Source: Helochares maculicollis (taxonomy: Eukaryota > Arthropoda > Insecta > Coleoptera > Hydrophilidae). Taken from it: a stretch of 64,000 nucleotides of DNA. The position numbers and the translations under genes were made by a program. Shown in pieces: positions 12,400-23,480 of the stretch (position 1 is the stretch's first letter; the number at the start of each line of letters is the position of its first letter). The notes beneath the pieces were generated by a model. It was not told the origin of the DNA and made no database searches. It saw only the letters and a list, made by a program, of their open reading frames with translations. The stretch is taken from positions 1 through 64,000 of the forward strand of contig JAWQRO010000054.1 of NCBI GenBank assembly GCA_033557835.1, read 5' to 3'.

Positions 12400-12900
12400 A
12401 AGCCCCTACGTGACGTCTTTAAGAAACAATGTTGTTAAGATTTACTCCCCGATAAGAATTATAATTGCCGTCCTCTAAGTAGGAGGATGAGGAAAAGACG
12501 GAAGTAATACCCTCGTCCCTTTCGCTCAACCTCACTCTTTCCGTCCACCCTAGCGAGCTGGTCGGGTGGGAACAGGATGGAAAAGGGAATGGTGGATGTA
12601 CATTAACGATACTTAAGTAGAGGGCCGAATTTATCTTTGGAACAAACACCGATCTTCCCTGTCTGCCCTCGAAATAAATCGATTAGGAATAAATGACCGT
12701 TTTAAATATCCATTAAACGGAGAGGTCGCAGATGCCTAAGAACTCTGATGGTGCTGGCTGCGTCTCCGCCGCTGGATGTAGAGGGAGCGATTCAAAATAA
12801 AGAACCCTCATGGGATGAATGTCGACCAAATTATTTATTAAAGAAGTTTGAAATTCAATTAGATTGTTTTGGGGGTTGTAAACTGCTACTCGACCAGTCC
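12400..12900. other. GC-richer island
   Basis: Contains pyrimidine-rich then purine-rich runs and AT-core motifs (for example CCAAATTATTTATTAAAG near 12829). No coding signal was recognised. Possible regulatory DNA. Confidence 0.25.
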
Positions 12901-15900
12901 TCGACTTGTCTGATTTCCTCTGACTGATCCTTGTGATTATCCTTTGATGAATGAGTTAATCCTGGCTGCTTCGCTTCTTTTGGTTGGGTCGAAAAACGAG
13001 CTATCCAATTTTTCCTGAAAAAATCGGAGCAAATTGAAAGATTTTTAATCGGCTATTGATAAGAACCTGATATCGAGTGATTTTTTTCTGTTTCAAACCG
13101 GTGCTTGATATTTTAGCTAGTTATTTTTTATGCAACTAAAGCGACAAGGCCAAGTTCAAGACAAAAACGATAGCATTATAAAATTACAAGCAAATTAAAA
13201 ATGTATGTGATGAGGGAACGACGCATCGTATAATAGGGAAATCACAAGGGAGAAGATGCGCATATAGGGTATGGGGTGATGCCTTGTATGTAATCCCATT
13301 GAAAGTCTCGAGTTCAGCAACCCTTAAGACAACCATCATTAAGTTGTTTGTTCCTTGGGGTTTGTCATAGGTAATGCTGAGATTATATAGCGCTGATTTG
13401 ACATATGAGACAAGGTATGTAGGTACCTAATTTGAAACCCTCATCGTCGTGCGGCATTATCACGTCATTTCACATCCGCTTACCAATTAGAAGTGCATCT
13501 TACGCGCATTTGTTATGTCTGTCGTGTAGAGAATGACAAAAGACTTCCTGTGAGTATTTTGTCAGTCACAAATCTTAATTATGGATTTAATAAATGAATA
13601 GGTTTCAAAAGTTGTTACAATTTTATCACCAAACAAGTGTACAATCTGATATAAAAGTTTAAGCTGTAAATGATAATTTAAAATCTTTTACTGTATAAAG
13701 TAAGCAAAATCATCTTAAATATAAACAATTCTTATTTGCATGAAGATAAAATCGTATCCGCTGTTTTGAGTAGTTTATATTTACACTCTCTGAATGCATT
13801 ATCTACTGAAAGCTAAGTGAATAGCGGTGACTATTGCAAAGCAATGCTTTGCTTTAAGTATGGAATCTTTTCAGTTTGTTAATTATTGCTCACTTAGAGA
13901 TAACACCGGTAATTGTCGCAGTAATTCGAAATATTTATTTAGCTTAAGGCTAATTTTTCATATTTAGCTTTTTGTACATTTGTGATAGTTTTCGATTTAG
14001 TGCGTTGACTTTCTAAACAGCAAATGGCTTTCTCGCGCAAACACAATATTTTCGTCATTGCAGTCATTCTATGGAATGAAGAAAGTGTTTACTTATGCTA
14101 CGTAAAAGAATTTTCAAACTACTCCCTACTCCTCGCTAGAATAAATTTTGAAGGTATTCTACCTTACAGAAACAAATAACAGAAAGCAGATGTAGTAAAG
14201 TAAGGGAATTGACCATATAAAGCGAGAATAAAGAAGAGGAATTTTCGTCAGGCATTTTACTAAGGAATAATTTGACAAGAAATTATGCACACTAATTACA
14301 CTAACACCATATTTTTCTATTAAAAACTGGTGTTTGAGTTTACCAAAATTAAAGGATTTAAACCATCCATTACAATCCACCATTTTGTTAATATATATGT
14401 AGATTATCCTATTTATTATACCATTATAGTAATTATTATAATGATGTTTAGACCGACAGATTTACTTTACGAACGCTAGTTAAAATTAAAATTGCCAGAA
14501 GGTCACATGTAAATAAAGCACTTAATAGACCCTGTGCAAGTTGTTAATTTAATATTTAATAAAATGTTATATCATTTGTCTACTTTTATTTTGTTACAAG
14601 AAGGCATCATTACAAATCACTGTATGGAAATAAAAAATAATAAATGTTATTGCACTAATAGTTTTTGAAGACATTTTCAAGGAGATCAATTGTAAAGACT
14701 TGATTGATGAAGCTTGCTGTATATAAATCTACTGCAAGACATAATATTAGCAAAATAAGTTTTATTTTAAGCGAATGCAATGGAATTGTGAGGAATGTCT
14801 TTTAATTAATGAAGGCACCACTAGAAAATTGCTAACATTTGACAGTCTCTACATGTACTTATCTAAAATGCAAAGTTTTCGAACGTTGTAGCTGTTTAGT
14901 TGTAGCGAATTGTTAAAGTTCCCAAACTATTTGGAATATGGAATTAAATCGAGAGAGAACATTTTCCACAAATATTTTTTTACAATTTTCAAAGAAAATT
15001 ATCTCGACAAAAATGCTTCGACGAGTTGTTTTCGGTTTTTCAGAATGAAGCACTTTTTCGGTGGTATAGCGAATTCATACGAGAATGATCCAGTGTTGGC
15101 GACAAGCCATCAACAATCACAATCACTCCAGAAAAGAACTCAAGCAATCTTATAAAAAAATGTCCGTTTTCCGTTGGATAACGCATCTCTTGAGAGACGT
15201 ACAAAAACGAGCTAAGATATTTGTTGTCAAAAAAACTTTGCAGCAACTCAGTTATTACCTAGAAAAAACTAGCAAAAGGATAATTTCTTACTATTATTAT
15301 GTTTATTTTCCAGCTGGAATCATTTCACCATACAAAAAAGTAAGAGCTGGGAGGGAAGGAGGAGAAGCACTACAAAAGAAACAACAGCAAATTCAATGCC
15401 AGACACGTTGTTTTGAACGCAAATAGTACATAACCCAAAGTCATTGCTCAGTATAAGACCAGCTTAGCTCCAAGTACGCAATAGAGTGTAAAAATATCAA
15501 CTTAAAAACAATAAATTGACAATCCCCATGTCGGGACACAACAGCAGGTATATGGAATTCTTCCTTTGCTGCATTTTAGAATGTCTCGGAAGCCTGTTTG
15601 GCGTCTAGCCAGCATTCCAGGAGATCTGTCTTCACTAATATTGAAGATCAATTATAATTGAAAACACTTAGCAGCTGCAGCGATGAGGATAGAATGATGA
15701 ATTCAAAGATTTTTCTTTGAACTGTTCAAAAGATGGATGAGTCGACAGTTGATTAAGTCATCATCTGTGACTTTAGAAATCTTGGCATTACCAAAAGTTT
15801 TCTTGTTTACATAGATTTTCAAATTAAGGCTTAGGTTAGGATATTGTGGATTTCTGCAACATCGCTGGTCAGAAATTTTAGGGCATTGTAAAGGCGCTAC

Positions 15901-17269
15901 AGCTTATGTATTGGAAACAGGACCAAGAAAGATTGCTAGTATCGCTAAGTAAAGGCTCAACGAGATGTCTCGTTCATCTAAATCTTTCTGAACAGTCAAT
16001 TCGTTGCAACTTATGTATGGAACGCGTAACATGCACTCAATTGAAACATTCAATTGCAAGGAGTCATAGAAATCAACAGATGTCATATTATTGGAAAAAC
16101 TATAATTTCCTGTGCCACATACATAGAATAGAATTATAAAGTTACAAGTGCAATATTTGAAATGTTACTTTATAAATAAACAGTTTGCATCTTTATTTTT
16201 TATAAATTAAATATGAATTAACGCTATCATATTGACTTGAAACAGTAAATGTACTTGAAATGTTTTTCTATTAATAATTCAATCTCAAATAAATATCCAT
16301 AAATGTCCATAATGTTAACGTACCTCACAGTATTACTATATATTGTAAAAAAACGATTTGGAATGTATAATATATTGAATTGTAGTTGAAAGTGTTCCTC
16401 CCACATTAAAATGTTCAAGCAGACAAGCATTCACTAGCATATATCCGCATAGACAATGTTTCTAATACCCTCGTATTCTCAGAAATGCTTTATTGTAGAG
16501 ATTATCTTATATTCTTTCAAACCAAAGCACTTTCTGGCTGCTTAATTTAATCCAGGAATGTCTAAAACTATTGGCTTAAAAATCGTGGACTTCTAAAGAG
16601 TGCGTTAATTTCAATCTTTCGACTTTTGCTTTTATTTTATCTTTGGAAAATTACAATATTAGCTGTAATTTATTTCTTATTGATGAACCTGTCTTTTAAA
16701 CAATCTTTTAGATATTTATAGACCTATCTAATGAAGAAAGCTTAGAAAAGTTTCAACTTTACAGAGAACATACATTTTTTACAAATAAAATGTTGGATAT
16801 TCCATGGGTCACTTTCATCTGTGACTGTTGTCAACTTAACAATAGAATTTCTTGACAAAGAAAATTGCTCGCGAACTTTACTATAGGCATTGGTGCATTA
16901 GAGAGGGATTAATTAAAATTCGAAGCCAATATCAAAATATCTAAAAAGAAACACAGCTCTCAATGTTATTTTCGAATAAAATATCAAACTAAATTTAATA
17001 CTCTGCAGGTTTTATCACAGTACAACAACAAAAAAAAAAGCCTAGTAGTAAATAAACTACAATGCATGCAATAAAAACGTTGAAGGATCTACGTCTCACC
17101 TCAAACTGCGAAATCTACATAGAAAACTGGAAATTGAGAAAACTAACCCAATTTTTTATATACATTTTGCATAAAAAATGTATCATGCAAGTGCAAGAGC
17201 AACACTTTTATTAAATCAGAAAAGCTGTAAAAGCATACATTTTGGAAAACAGAAGTGCTAGGTCTAGCT
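12901..17269. other. AT-rich DNA, nothing recognised
   Basis: 4.4 kb with short chance frames only. The 113-codon plus frame at 15085-15426 overlaps an opposite-strand frame and shows no family motif. No RNA gene or repeat was identified. Confidence 0.45.
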
Positions 17270-17860
17270 CAAAGCGAGAGCTGCTGAACGACGCGCCTCA
17301 TCGCGGCGCTTACAGGGAAAACGCCATCACATCGCATCGGCGGCGATGCGGTAAAGAGGATGTTGGCGCAAAACGGTGATAATTTCCAACCAACCCAGAC
17401 ATATAATAAACAGTAAAGTTAATCCAGGCCCATCCTATTTGTTGCATGCACCAACTTTGTTATTTTACAACATGTGAAATAGTGCAGCATTTACATAAAT
17501 TTATTAGTTGCAGAGCCCCAATTTGGGGGAGGGGTTCGGCCTTGAACGCTCCTCAGGGGCTCACTTTCCACCACGGCAAGCACCGGGAAAAATTGTTATT
17601 GTTGCGAAGATAACCAAGAACGAGACATCGAGACCAGGTTCAAGCGGATGTTTCACCGTAGGAAGCGCAGTTTGCTTGGTATCAGTGCAACCCCCCCGCA
17701 AATTTTATGCACGGTTATGCTCTTCATTGTTACGTATGAGGATGTTCTTGTCACTTATCGCGGAATTTCGCGTCTACCGGGGGTGAATAAATTGCCAGTA
17801 ATAACTTTTTATATTGGCCTATTTCGGGGGCATATGTTCTGGAATATGTCCTCGTAAAAC
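17270..17860. other. GC-richer island with a CpG-rich core and hairpin
   Basis: Bases 17280-17380 are strikingly GC- and CpG-rich for this window and include a perfect 7-base inverted repeat (CGCATCG 17333-17339, CGATGCG 17344-17350). One plus frame stays open for about 37 codons across the core but has no recognised motif. The frames at 17508-17857 overlap and look like chance. Confidence 0.3.
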
Positions 17861-18540
17861 CCTGCTATTTCAATATTTATTACTTTAGATTTTTAAGCTA
17901 AATAAAATTGGAACTTGGAAATTATACACTTCTCGTCTCTATGTCCCGAATAGGGGTGCATAAAAATAAAATCGTACTCTAGATGTTGTTTTAACGACTT
18001 TTATTATTGCCTGTAGAATTTCTCAGTTTTGTTTAGTGAAACTAAAAATAAATGTGAACTGTTCGTCGTGGTTATAAAATTCTCGGCATGAAATAAGCAG
18101 CAGACAAACTTATTAAACGGTAATTATTATTCTGTTTTAGGATAATTTCTCGAATTCTAAGGATTGATTTCTTAAAATCATGTTACCTTTCGCGTAGAGT
18201 TTGTATTCGTTTTTGAAAGAATCTAGAATGTATGTAAAAACTACATTTCGGTTCTTCCATATTGTGTTAAAATATTCATTCTGGCTTAAAATACTAGATT
18301 TATCCTTACAAGTTTTCTCTTTGTTCATTTTTGAGAAACTAGGCTGCAGCAATGTTAATGACTTTCTACGTTTTATGTAAACAATTACGTCTGAACAATT
18401 TATAACCCTCCCCAATACCGTGAATAAAAGTCATTATCTACTTATTAGGAATAAGTCCAATATTTATATCTCATAAAAAATACAGAAATGAAAATCTGGA
18501 GGATCCGCGTTAATAATCCAAGCGAAATGAAAGTTTGAAA
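17861..18540. other. AT-rich DNA, nothing recognised
   Basis: Only a 92-codon minus frame (18137-18415) with no motif. No repeat was seen. Confidence 0.45.
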
Positions 18541-19200
18541 AACGACCGTAATGCGTCTGGGAGACTTCCTGAAGGAGATAAAAGCACGCACTCAGCATAA
18601 TCAAACATCAAGAGGAGTAACACCAGAGCAGCAGGACGAAAATCAAAGGAGGAGGATTTTTTCCACGGAATTTCAAGGGTATACAGCCCGTCCACCTACA
18701 CAATGTTTAATTAAAATTTTAATCTATGCAAATACTCCATTTTATCAGCATCAAATATTTGCTGTTAAAAGCCAGAGCGGCTCAGCACGCCACCACCGCT
18801 ACCACCGTTACCGCCAGTCGAGAGTAAGAATTTTCAAGTATAATGGATCGTTCCCGAAATGCCCATCATTAGTCTTACGCGAACTGAAATATTCTATATT
18901 GGGTGGGCGAGCTGAACTGTTGCGGAATCAGCCACTCCTCTCTCGGATCAACTCATCTCGTTCCTCCAACCTCGCTACGCGACCACCGTACTTCAACCAA
19001 CCAAAGAAACGATGAGGGCTTTCGGCTTTTTAAGATTCCATGCCCTTGCCCTTGCTGCTACACGAAACTTGACCTCTCCTTAGACCTTGCTTCCATAATT
19101 TTTGTCCTTGATCTTTGTCAAGCTCACCAATAAGTTCATCTTTTCATCTCTGGTTTGATTCGGTACCTGTTCATCCATTTCCTCTGTTATATCCTGTCGG
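18541..19200. other. GC-richer island with long chance frame
   Basis: A 154-codon plus frame (18551-19015) runs through CACCGCTACCACCGTTACC-type sequence. It has no hydrophobic core, signal peptide or known motif, and other frames are open over the same bases. I read it as non-coding, perhaps regulatory, but a lineage-specific exon cannot be excluded. Confidence 0.3.
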
Positions 19201-19379
19201 CAAACAAAATTTCAACTTATCTGCCTCTACCCCATTTACTTAACCCTTAAAGTGCAGGAAAAATAATTGTTAAAAGAGGTATGGTTTTAATTTGGTGTGA
19301 TGCAAAAAGTGTCCTTTTTTATGTCGAGTAAATTGATTGCACTACGTATAAAGACATCATTACATTATTTCAATTCCAG

Positions 19380-19830
19380 AATTGTACTCATTGATTCAAT
19401 CACATTGTAATATTCGGGGAAATGAGAGGGCAGACCAGTTGGCTAGGGCTAGATTACTGTAAGATCCAGTTTTTCAATCAAGTAAAGAACACTATGTATT
19501 TATACCGGCAATAAATAAAACTGCACTAAATACTTGGCAATCAATTTGGGGAAATTCCATCTAAAATACGGCGGTGACTTTTGGGAAACATCATCCTTCA
19601 CGATCATGTCACATTGAACCCTTGCTATAAACAGTAATAAAAGAAATAACTAAAGAATTTATCGTTTTGCTTCCACAATTCGATCTGATCATATCCTGAT
19701 CCTCTATTTTAAACATAGGATGGGTTTGGTTTTAGACCCATGCTGCACTTGCGGTGAGATCGGTGACCTTTACCATATTTTCTTTGGTTGCACAAAGCGG
19801 GCTGACTGGGGTTCCTATACACTCCCGTTT
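19380..19830 (+). pseudogene. non-LTR retrotransposon 3' remnant (RNase H and C-terminal Cys motif)
   Basis: The plus strand carries the last part of a LINE-type polyprotein. Around 19397-19450 it reads QSHCNIRGNERADQLARA, the conserved SHxxIxGNExAD segment of the RNase H domain, ended by a stop. At about 19677-19800 it reads RTRSDHI, FKHRMGLVLDPCCTCGE and DLYHIFFGC, the C-terminal module in which a short Cys/His motif follows the line 'R-R-SGH'. RNase H removes the RNA strand during target-primed reverse transcription. Frameshifts and stops make the copy dead, and the reverse transcriptase and ORF1 are not visible upstream, consistent with the usual 5' truncation. An I-, R1- or LOA-like clade is likely because these carry RNase H; the exact clade cannot be set here. 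Confidence 0.75.
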
Positions 19831-20159
19831 GGCAATCCCTTAACTTTTTATATTCCTACAGTCATTCACATATAACAAAACTCAACACTCAACTGACGTG
19901 TATTGCACACAAAACTTATATCTGAAGAAAATGATTACAATACATGGAAATAAAATTAATGGCAGTGGTATGGGTACTTCTCAAACGAAGATATATATTA
20001 CATCGCCGTCCGCTTCTGTTCTTAACTGGCTGAATAGTTGCAAAAGCAACAGTCCCATAAAATCAATAGAATAAGAAGAAAAAATATTATTTTCTCGTGA
20101 GAATTCAAATTATAAATATGAAAATTAAGAATCAATACATTAAATATTTGTTTCTGTAA

Positions 20160-22150
20160 GGTAAATTTTAAAACAGTTTTCGAACCACAGCCCCACTTTG
20201 CAATCCGGACACCAGTACACCCACTCTTCTTCTATTTTGCTTTGCACAAATGACACATCATTTTGAGGATTAGCTGTTTTGCGTCATTCAATGAAATTCC
20301 TCTCTGATTAGCGCTCAAATGGAGGATTTATGGAAGGTCTGCTCTGGATTGGTGGCCTTAAATTAATATGTTCATATTGATAGGTAAAAAGTATCTTCTT
20401 TATATAGCGTAATCAATGTTTGAAATATTGCCATTCCGAATATTTTATGCTGTACAGAGTTTATGCATTGGGATGACAAACAATGTTTTCTAATTTTTAT
20501 GTGACCTAGATGTATTAAGTTGCCCCTTGCTATCAATTTCCTCAATTAAAAATATGAATATTATCAAACTACGCTAAAAGTTCCTGCCAAGACAACGAAT
20601 ATTTAAAAAACGACAATTCAGGGGTTAGTTACGTGACCTAAAATAATACAGAATTTATTAAAATACATGACAATAGTTAAAATGTTTGAAAGTTGGTGAA
20701 AAAGCAGACCTGAACGAAAATATATTAGCTACTATATGTCTGAAGATGTGATGATCTTCTATGAATGATACTTGAAGAATTGTGGATAAAATGTTTTGTT
20801 TCTGTTGTGAGACCCAAACGAGTCTTACAGCTACTAAAAAATCATCACAATGTTACAATTTGAAAAACTCTTTAAAGAAACTTACGAAAAAAGCTTGAAG
20901 AGCTCAGACTTCAAAGTAGAAAAGTTTTTGACATAGCTCCATGTAAATGTGAAGAATTTGTAAGCTGACCTTGTTTGAGAAAAAGTAGTCACAAAAGTGG
21001 AACAAATAGCTTTAGAAGACCAGCGCACTAATAGATTAAGATGAACGGCTCTTATCCAGAGTAAAAAAAATGCAGAATAGATTACCTGCTCTAAAATATG
21101 AAATAATCATATCAGAAAAATAGATCTGAAGATAGTATTAAAGTCGACCTTCCTTCTTGTTCGTCGTCCGCAGATGATCTTGACACAGCTATCACGGAGG
21201 ATCAAAAGCCTACACAGCTTATCAATCTTCATAGTTTGACGACTGATACGCAGTATCAAACCGAACTGCGGAGGCTTTTATGCATTGTGAGTAGACATTT
21301 AGTATCCGCTTAAAAAAAGTGTGAGACTAATTAGACTATTTTGGTGTGTCACCATAATGTCTGTACTCTTTAAATTATCAAAAATATCTGTCAGCTTTCT
21401 GCTACACAATATATGCTAAATTGCCAGAACTATTCTATGGACGACTCCCAAAGTTCGGGGATTTTTATTCCAAATTTGATGGCCTTGAGGCAAAGATATA
21501 GGTCGCAGAGCAAATGTTCATTCCATAATATAAGGCACAAGTCGATGATAATATTTTGCTAGACAGTTGATGGTCTTTGAAATTTGTTAATCAAGTAGTA
21601 TTCTAATAGTGAACATATTTTCAACAGTTTTGAAAGCCCAGTGTAATTTTCCTATTTATCCATAAAGTGAAGAAATCGTAACAAGGTCTCAAATATGTTC
21701 TGAGAAAATTACAGTTTCCAAACATTGATCCTTGCTGAAGTAACTCAAACTAGGTTTTTGACCCATCAGCAAATATACACCAAAAAGTTTGTTCGTCTCT
21801 TCCACAGTTACGAGTTGCCATTTGTGCAACCGAAGGCTTAGCTTGAGACTAGGAATTTATAAATATTGCTTACCATACCATCTGTTGAGCTCGTTCATTA
21901 TAAGCTGCACAATATCGTTTTGAAAAATACCAAATTGCAAAATAGAGTCCAAAGCTGCCTCAAAGTCTTTCTGCCATCCTGGTTTTCGACTAAATGATAT
22001 TTTATTACTTGTGAATGAAAAGGCAGCAGGTGTCTAATCCCAAATTTCACTATCTTCCAACTCATCTACTTTGCCACTAGCTTCGCCATCTTCCTCTGAT
22101 TTTTCTTGGAAAAAATCGCTGTCTTCGACATCCCTAGCTTTAAAATTTGA
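20160..22150 (-). pseudogene. piggyBac-like transposase pseudogene, split
   Basis: The minus strand encodes pieces of a piggyBac (DDE_Tnp_1_7) transposase, which inserts at TTAA. From right to left: an acidic N-terminus (DVEDSDFFQEKSEEDGE, near 22130), then LDSILQFGIFQNDIVQLIMNE, TFGVYLLMGQKPSLSYFSKD, LLRFLHFMDK, LEYYLINKFQRPST, the LWN block and IKFGIKIPELWESS, and LFLSGY-MSTHN near 21290. At the far left (20160-20330) the C-terminal zinc-finger-like region survives as WCPDCKVGLWFENCFKIY, with one expected Cys replaced by Ser upstream. The catalytic middle is absent; bases of an opposite-strand fossil (about 20800-21045) occupy that place. Stops and frameshifts are many. Terminal repeats and TTAA duplications were not located. 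Confidence 0.8.
20800..21045 (+). pseudogene. fossil of an uncharacterised arthropod multi-copy family (CKC/DQR motif)
   Basis: On the plus strand, two frames join to give KKLEELRLQSRKVFDIAP then CKCEEF, and after a shift KVVTKVEQIALEDQRTNRLR. I recall, from memory, a large family of uncharacterised arthropod proteins that shares a (K)LFDIAxCKC segment followed by a VPxxExxxLxDQRxxR segment; its function is unknown to me. The similarity covers both motifs in the right order and spacing. The fossil lies on the opposite strand between the two halves of the piggyBac pseudogene, so one of the two probably inserted into, or recombined with, the other. Sequence to about 21270 (DDLDTAITEDQKPTQLINL) is also open in one frame but is not assigned. 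Confidence 0.5.
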
Positions 22151-22560
22151 AAAACCTTACTTATTGCTGTTTTAGATTGAGATTATTTGGGTAGCTTTTT
22201 AAGTTGCAGATAATAATAAGTAACAACAGCATTTAAAGCCGATTACACTTTTCGAACGAAACTTTAACATTGGCTATTCAGCGATCAATATGTAAAAGTA
22301 TACGTCGAATCCGTTTCAATGGGTAAGATTCCCTGTCCGATTTCTATTCGTCATTTGCTTTGCCTCCAACTTGCATTTAGTCTTTGCTTGCTTCACATCT
22401 TTTGATACTATTTCTTACAACGGTGCGCAAAAGCTAATACCTATTACTGATATATCAGGTTGGCTATTATTACTCAGCACAGGTTTAGGCTCACTAGCTT
22501 TCGTTGCAGTTATGGCTTATTTTCTGGTCGCCAGCAACTAAATAGCTTATTTGACTCGTA
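22151..22560. other. AT-rich DNA, nothing recognised
   Basis: Short stretch beyond the N-terminus of the piggyBac pseudogene. It may contain its untranslated right end, but no terminal repeat was found. Confidence 0.4.
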
Positions 22561-23480
22561 AGAATTCTCCAGACCCTTACTCACCCCCTTGTTTGAAATT
22601 TTAATCTAATCACTCGCTGGGCATCTCATTAAAATTCGAACTGCCCCTTTTCTACTTAGATTTCGCTCATCGAAATCGTTATGCATTATTTAATACACTA
22701 ATGGTAAAACTGTTTTCGTGTTTTATTTCTTATTTATAGAAACTTCGTGCCCTCTTTTAGTGCCGCTTCTTCATTTAATCTCACTTAATTAACTTTTGAA
22801 TTCCGGGTTAATTTTTCAATTCAACCGTCTTTTACATTACCATCCGCAGCCTACTCTATCGTGGCTTACATCTCTTTGCAGGCACCTTGTTTATTATTGT
22901 TTCTTCTACTCTCACCTCTTCGATTATTGTTATATTATCAAGCTACTTCGCTAGCGCAGTCCTTCATTTCATTTTCCATTCCTAAAAAAACGCCTCTAAA
23001 TGGTCTAATCAACCAATTTATATTGATGATTTATTGGTTGGGTAAATCACAGGTTTTTTTGCACTTCATAACGAGTCTTAAAAATCTAAAATTCAACGTA
23101 CATTGCTAGAGCAGGGCGCGGAGTTGTGGGGTAAGAGGGAAGCGTAGAGTCGATTTATCTTCCTGAATATTTAATAAAGCTCGCTTTGTATTACTTTTCA
23201 GTGCTCCTAATTAGTCCAATAGAGCGAAAAACCCCGCCAACGGTTTATTTTTCTTTGATATTTTACATTTCTCATAAATTAGTTGCTACGCCATAATTTA
23301 TTAAGCGAACTTAATGGATTAATGCACCATTTCCTCTATATCATTTAGAAATTGTGAAAATTACTCTCCTTTACTTCTTGTTTTTTTCCATTAGATTCTC
23401 CCTTGGCATTAGCCTATTAATGGCGGTAGAGATAACAGCAGATTGCATTTATTTGCAGCACTATCTCTTTGTTAATTATT
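22561..23480. promoter_or_regulatory. island dense in TAAT/ATTA cores, candidate enhancer
   Basis: The stretch stands out from its AT-rich flanks by clean, non-repetitive sequence with many homeodomain-type cores (for example CACTTAATTAACTT near 22784, TCTAATCACTCGC near 22606, CTAATTAGTCC near 23207 and AACTTAATGGATTAATG near 23309). The composition resembles conserved non-coding DNA around developmental genes. Conservation itself cannot be seen from one sequence. The 82-codon frame at 22861-23109 is not convincing. Confidence 0.3.

Noticed and set aside
15085..15426. 113-codon plus-strand frame rich in K and Q
   Set aside because: Overlaps an opposite-strand frame, has no known motif, and its composition matches the local purine bias.
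18551..19015. 154-codon plus-strand open frame
   Set aside because: Composition-driven, with overlapping open frames and no motif, signal peptide or splice context.
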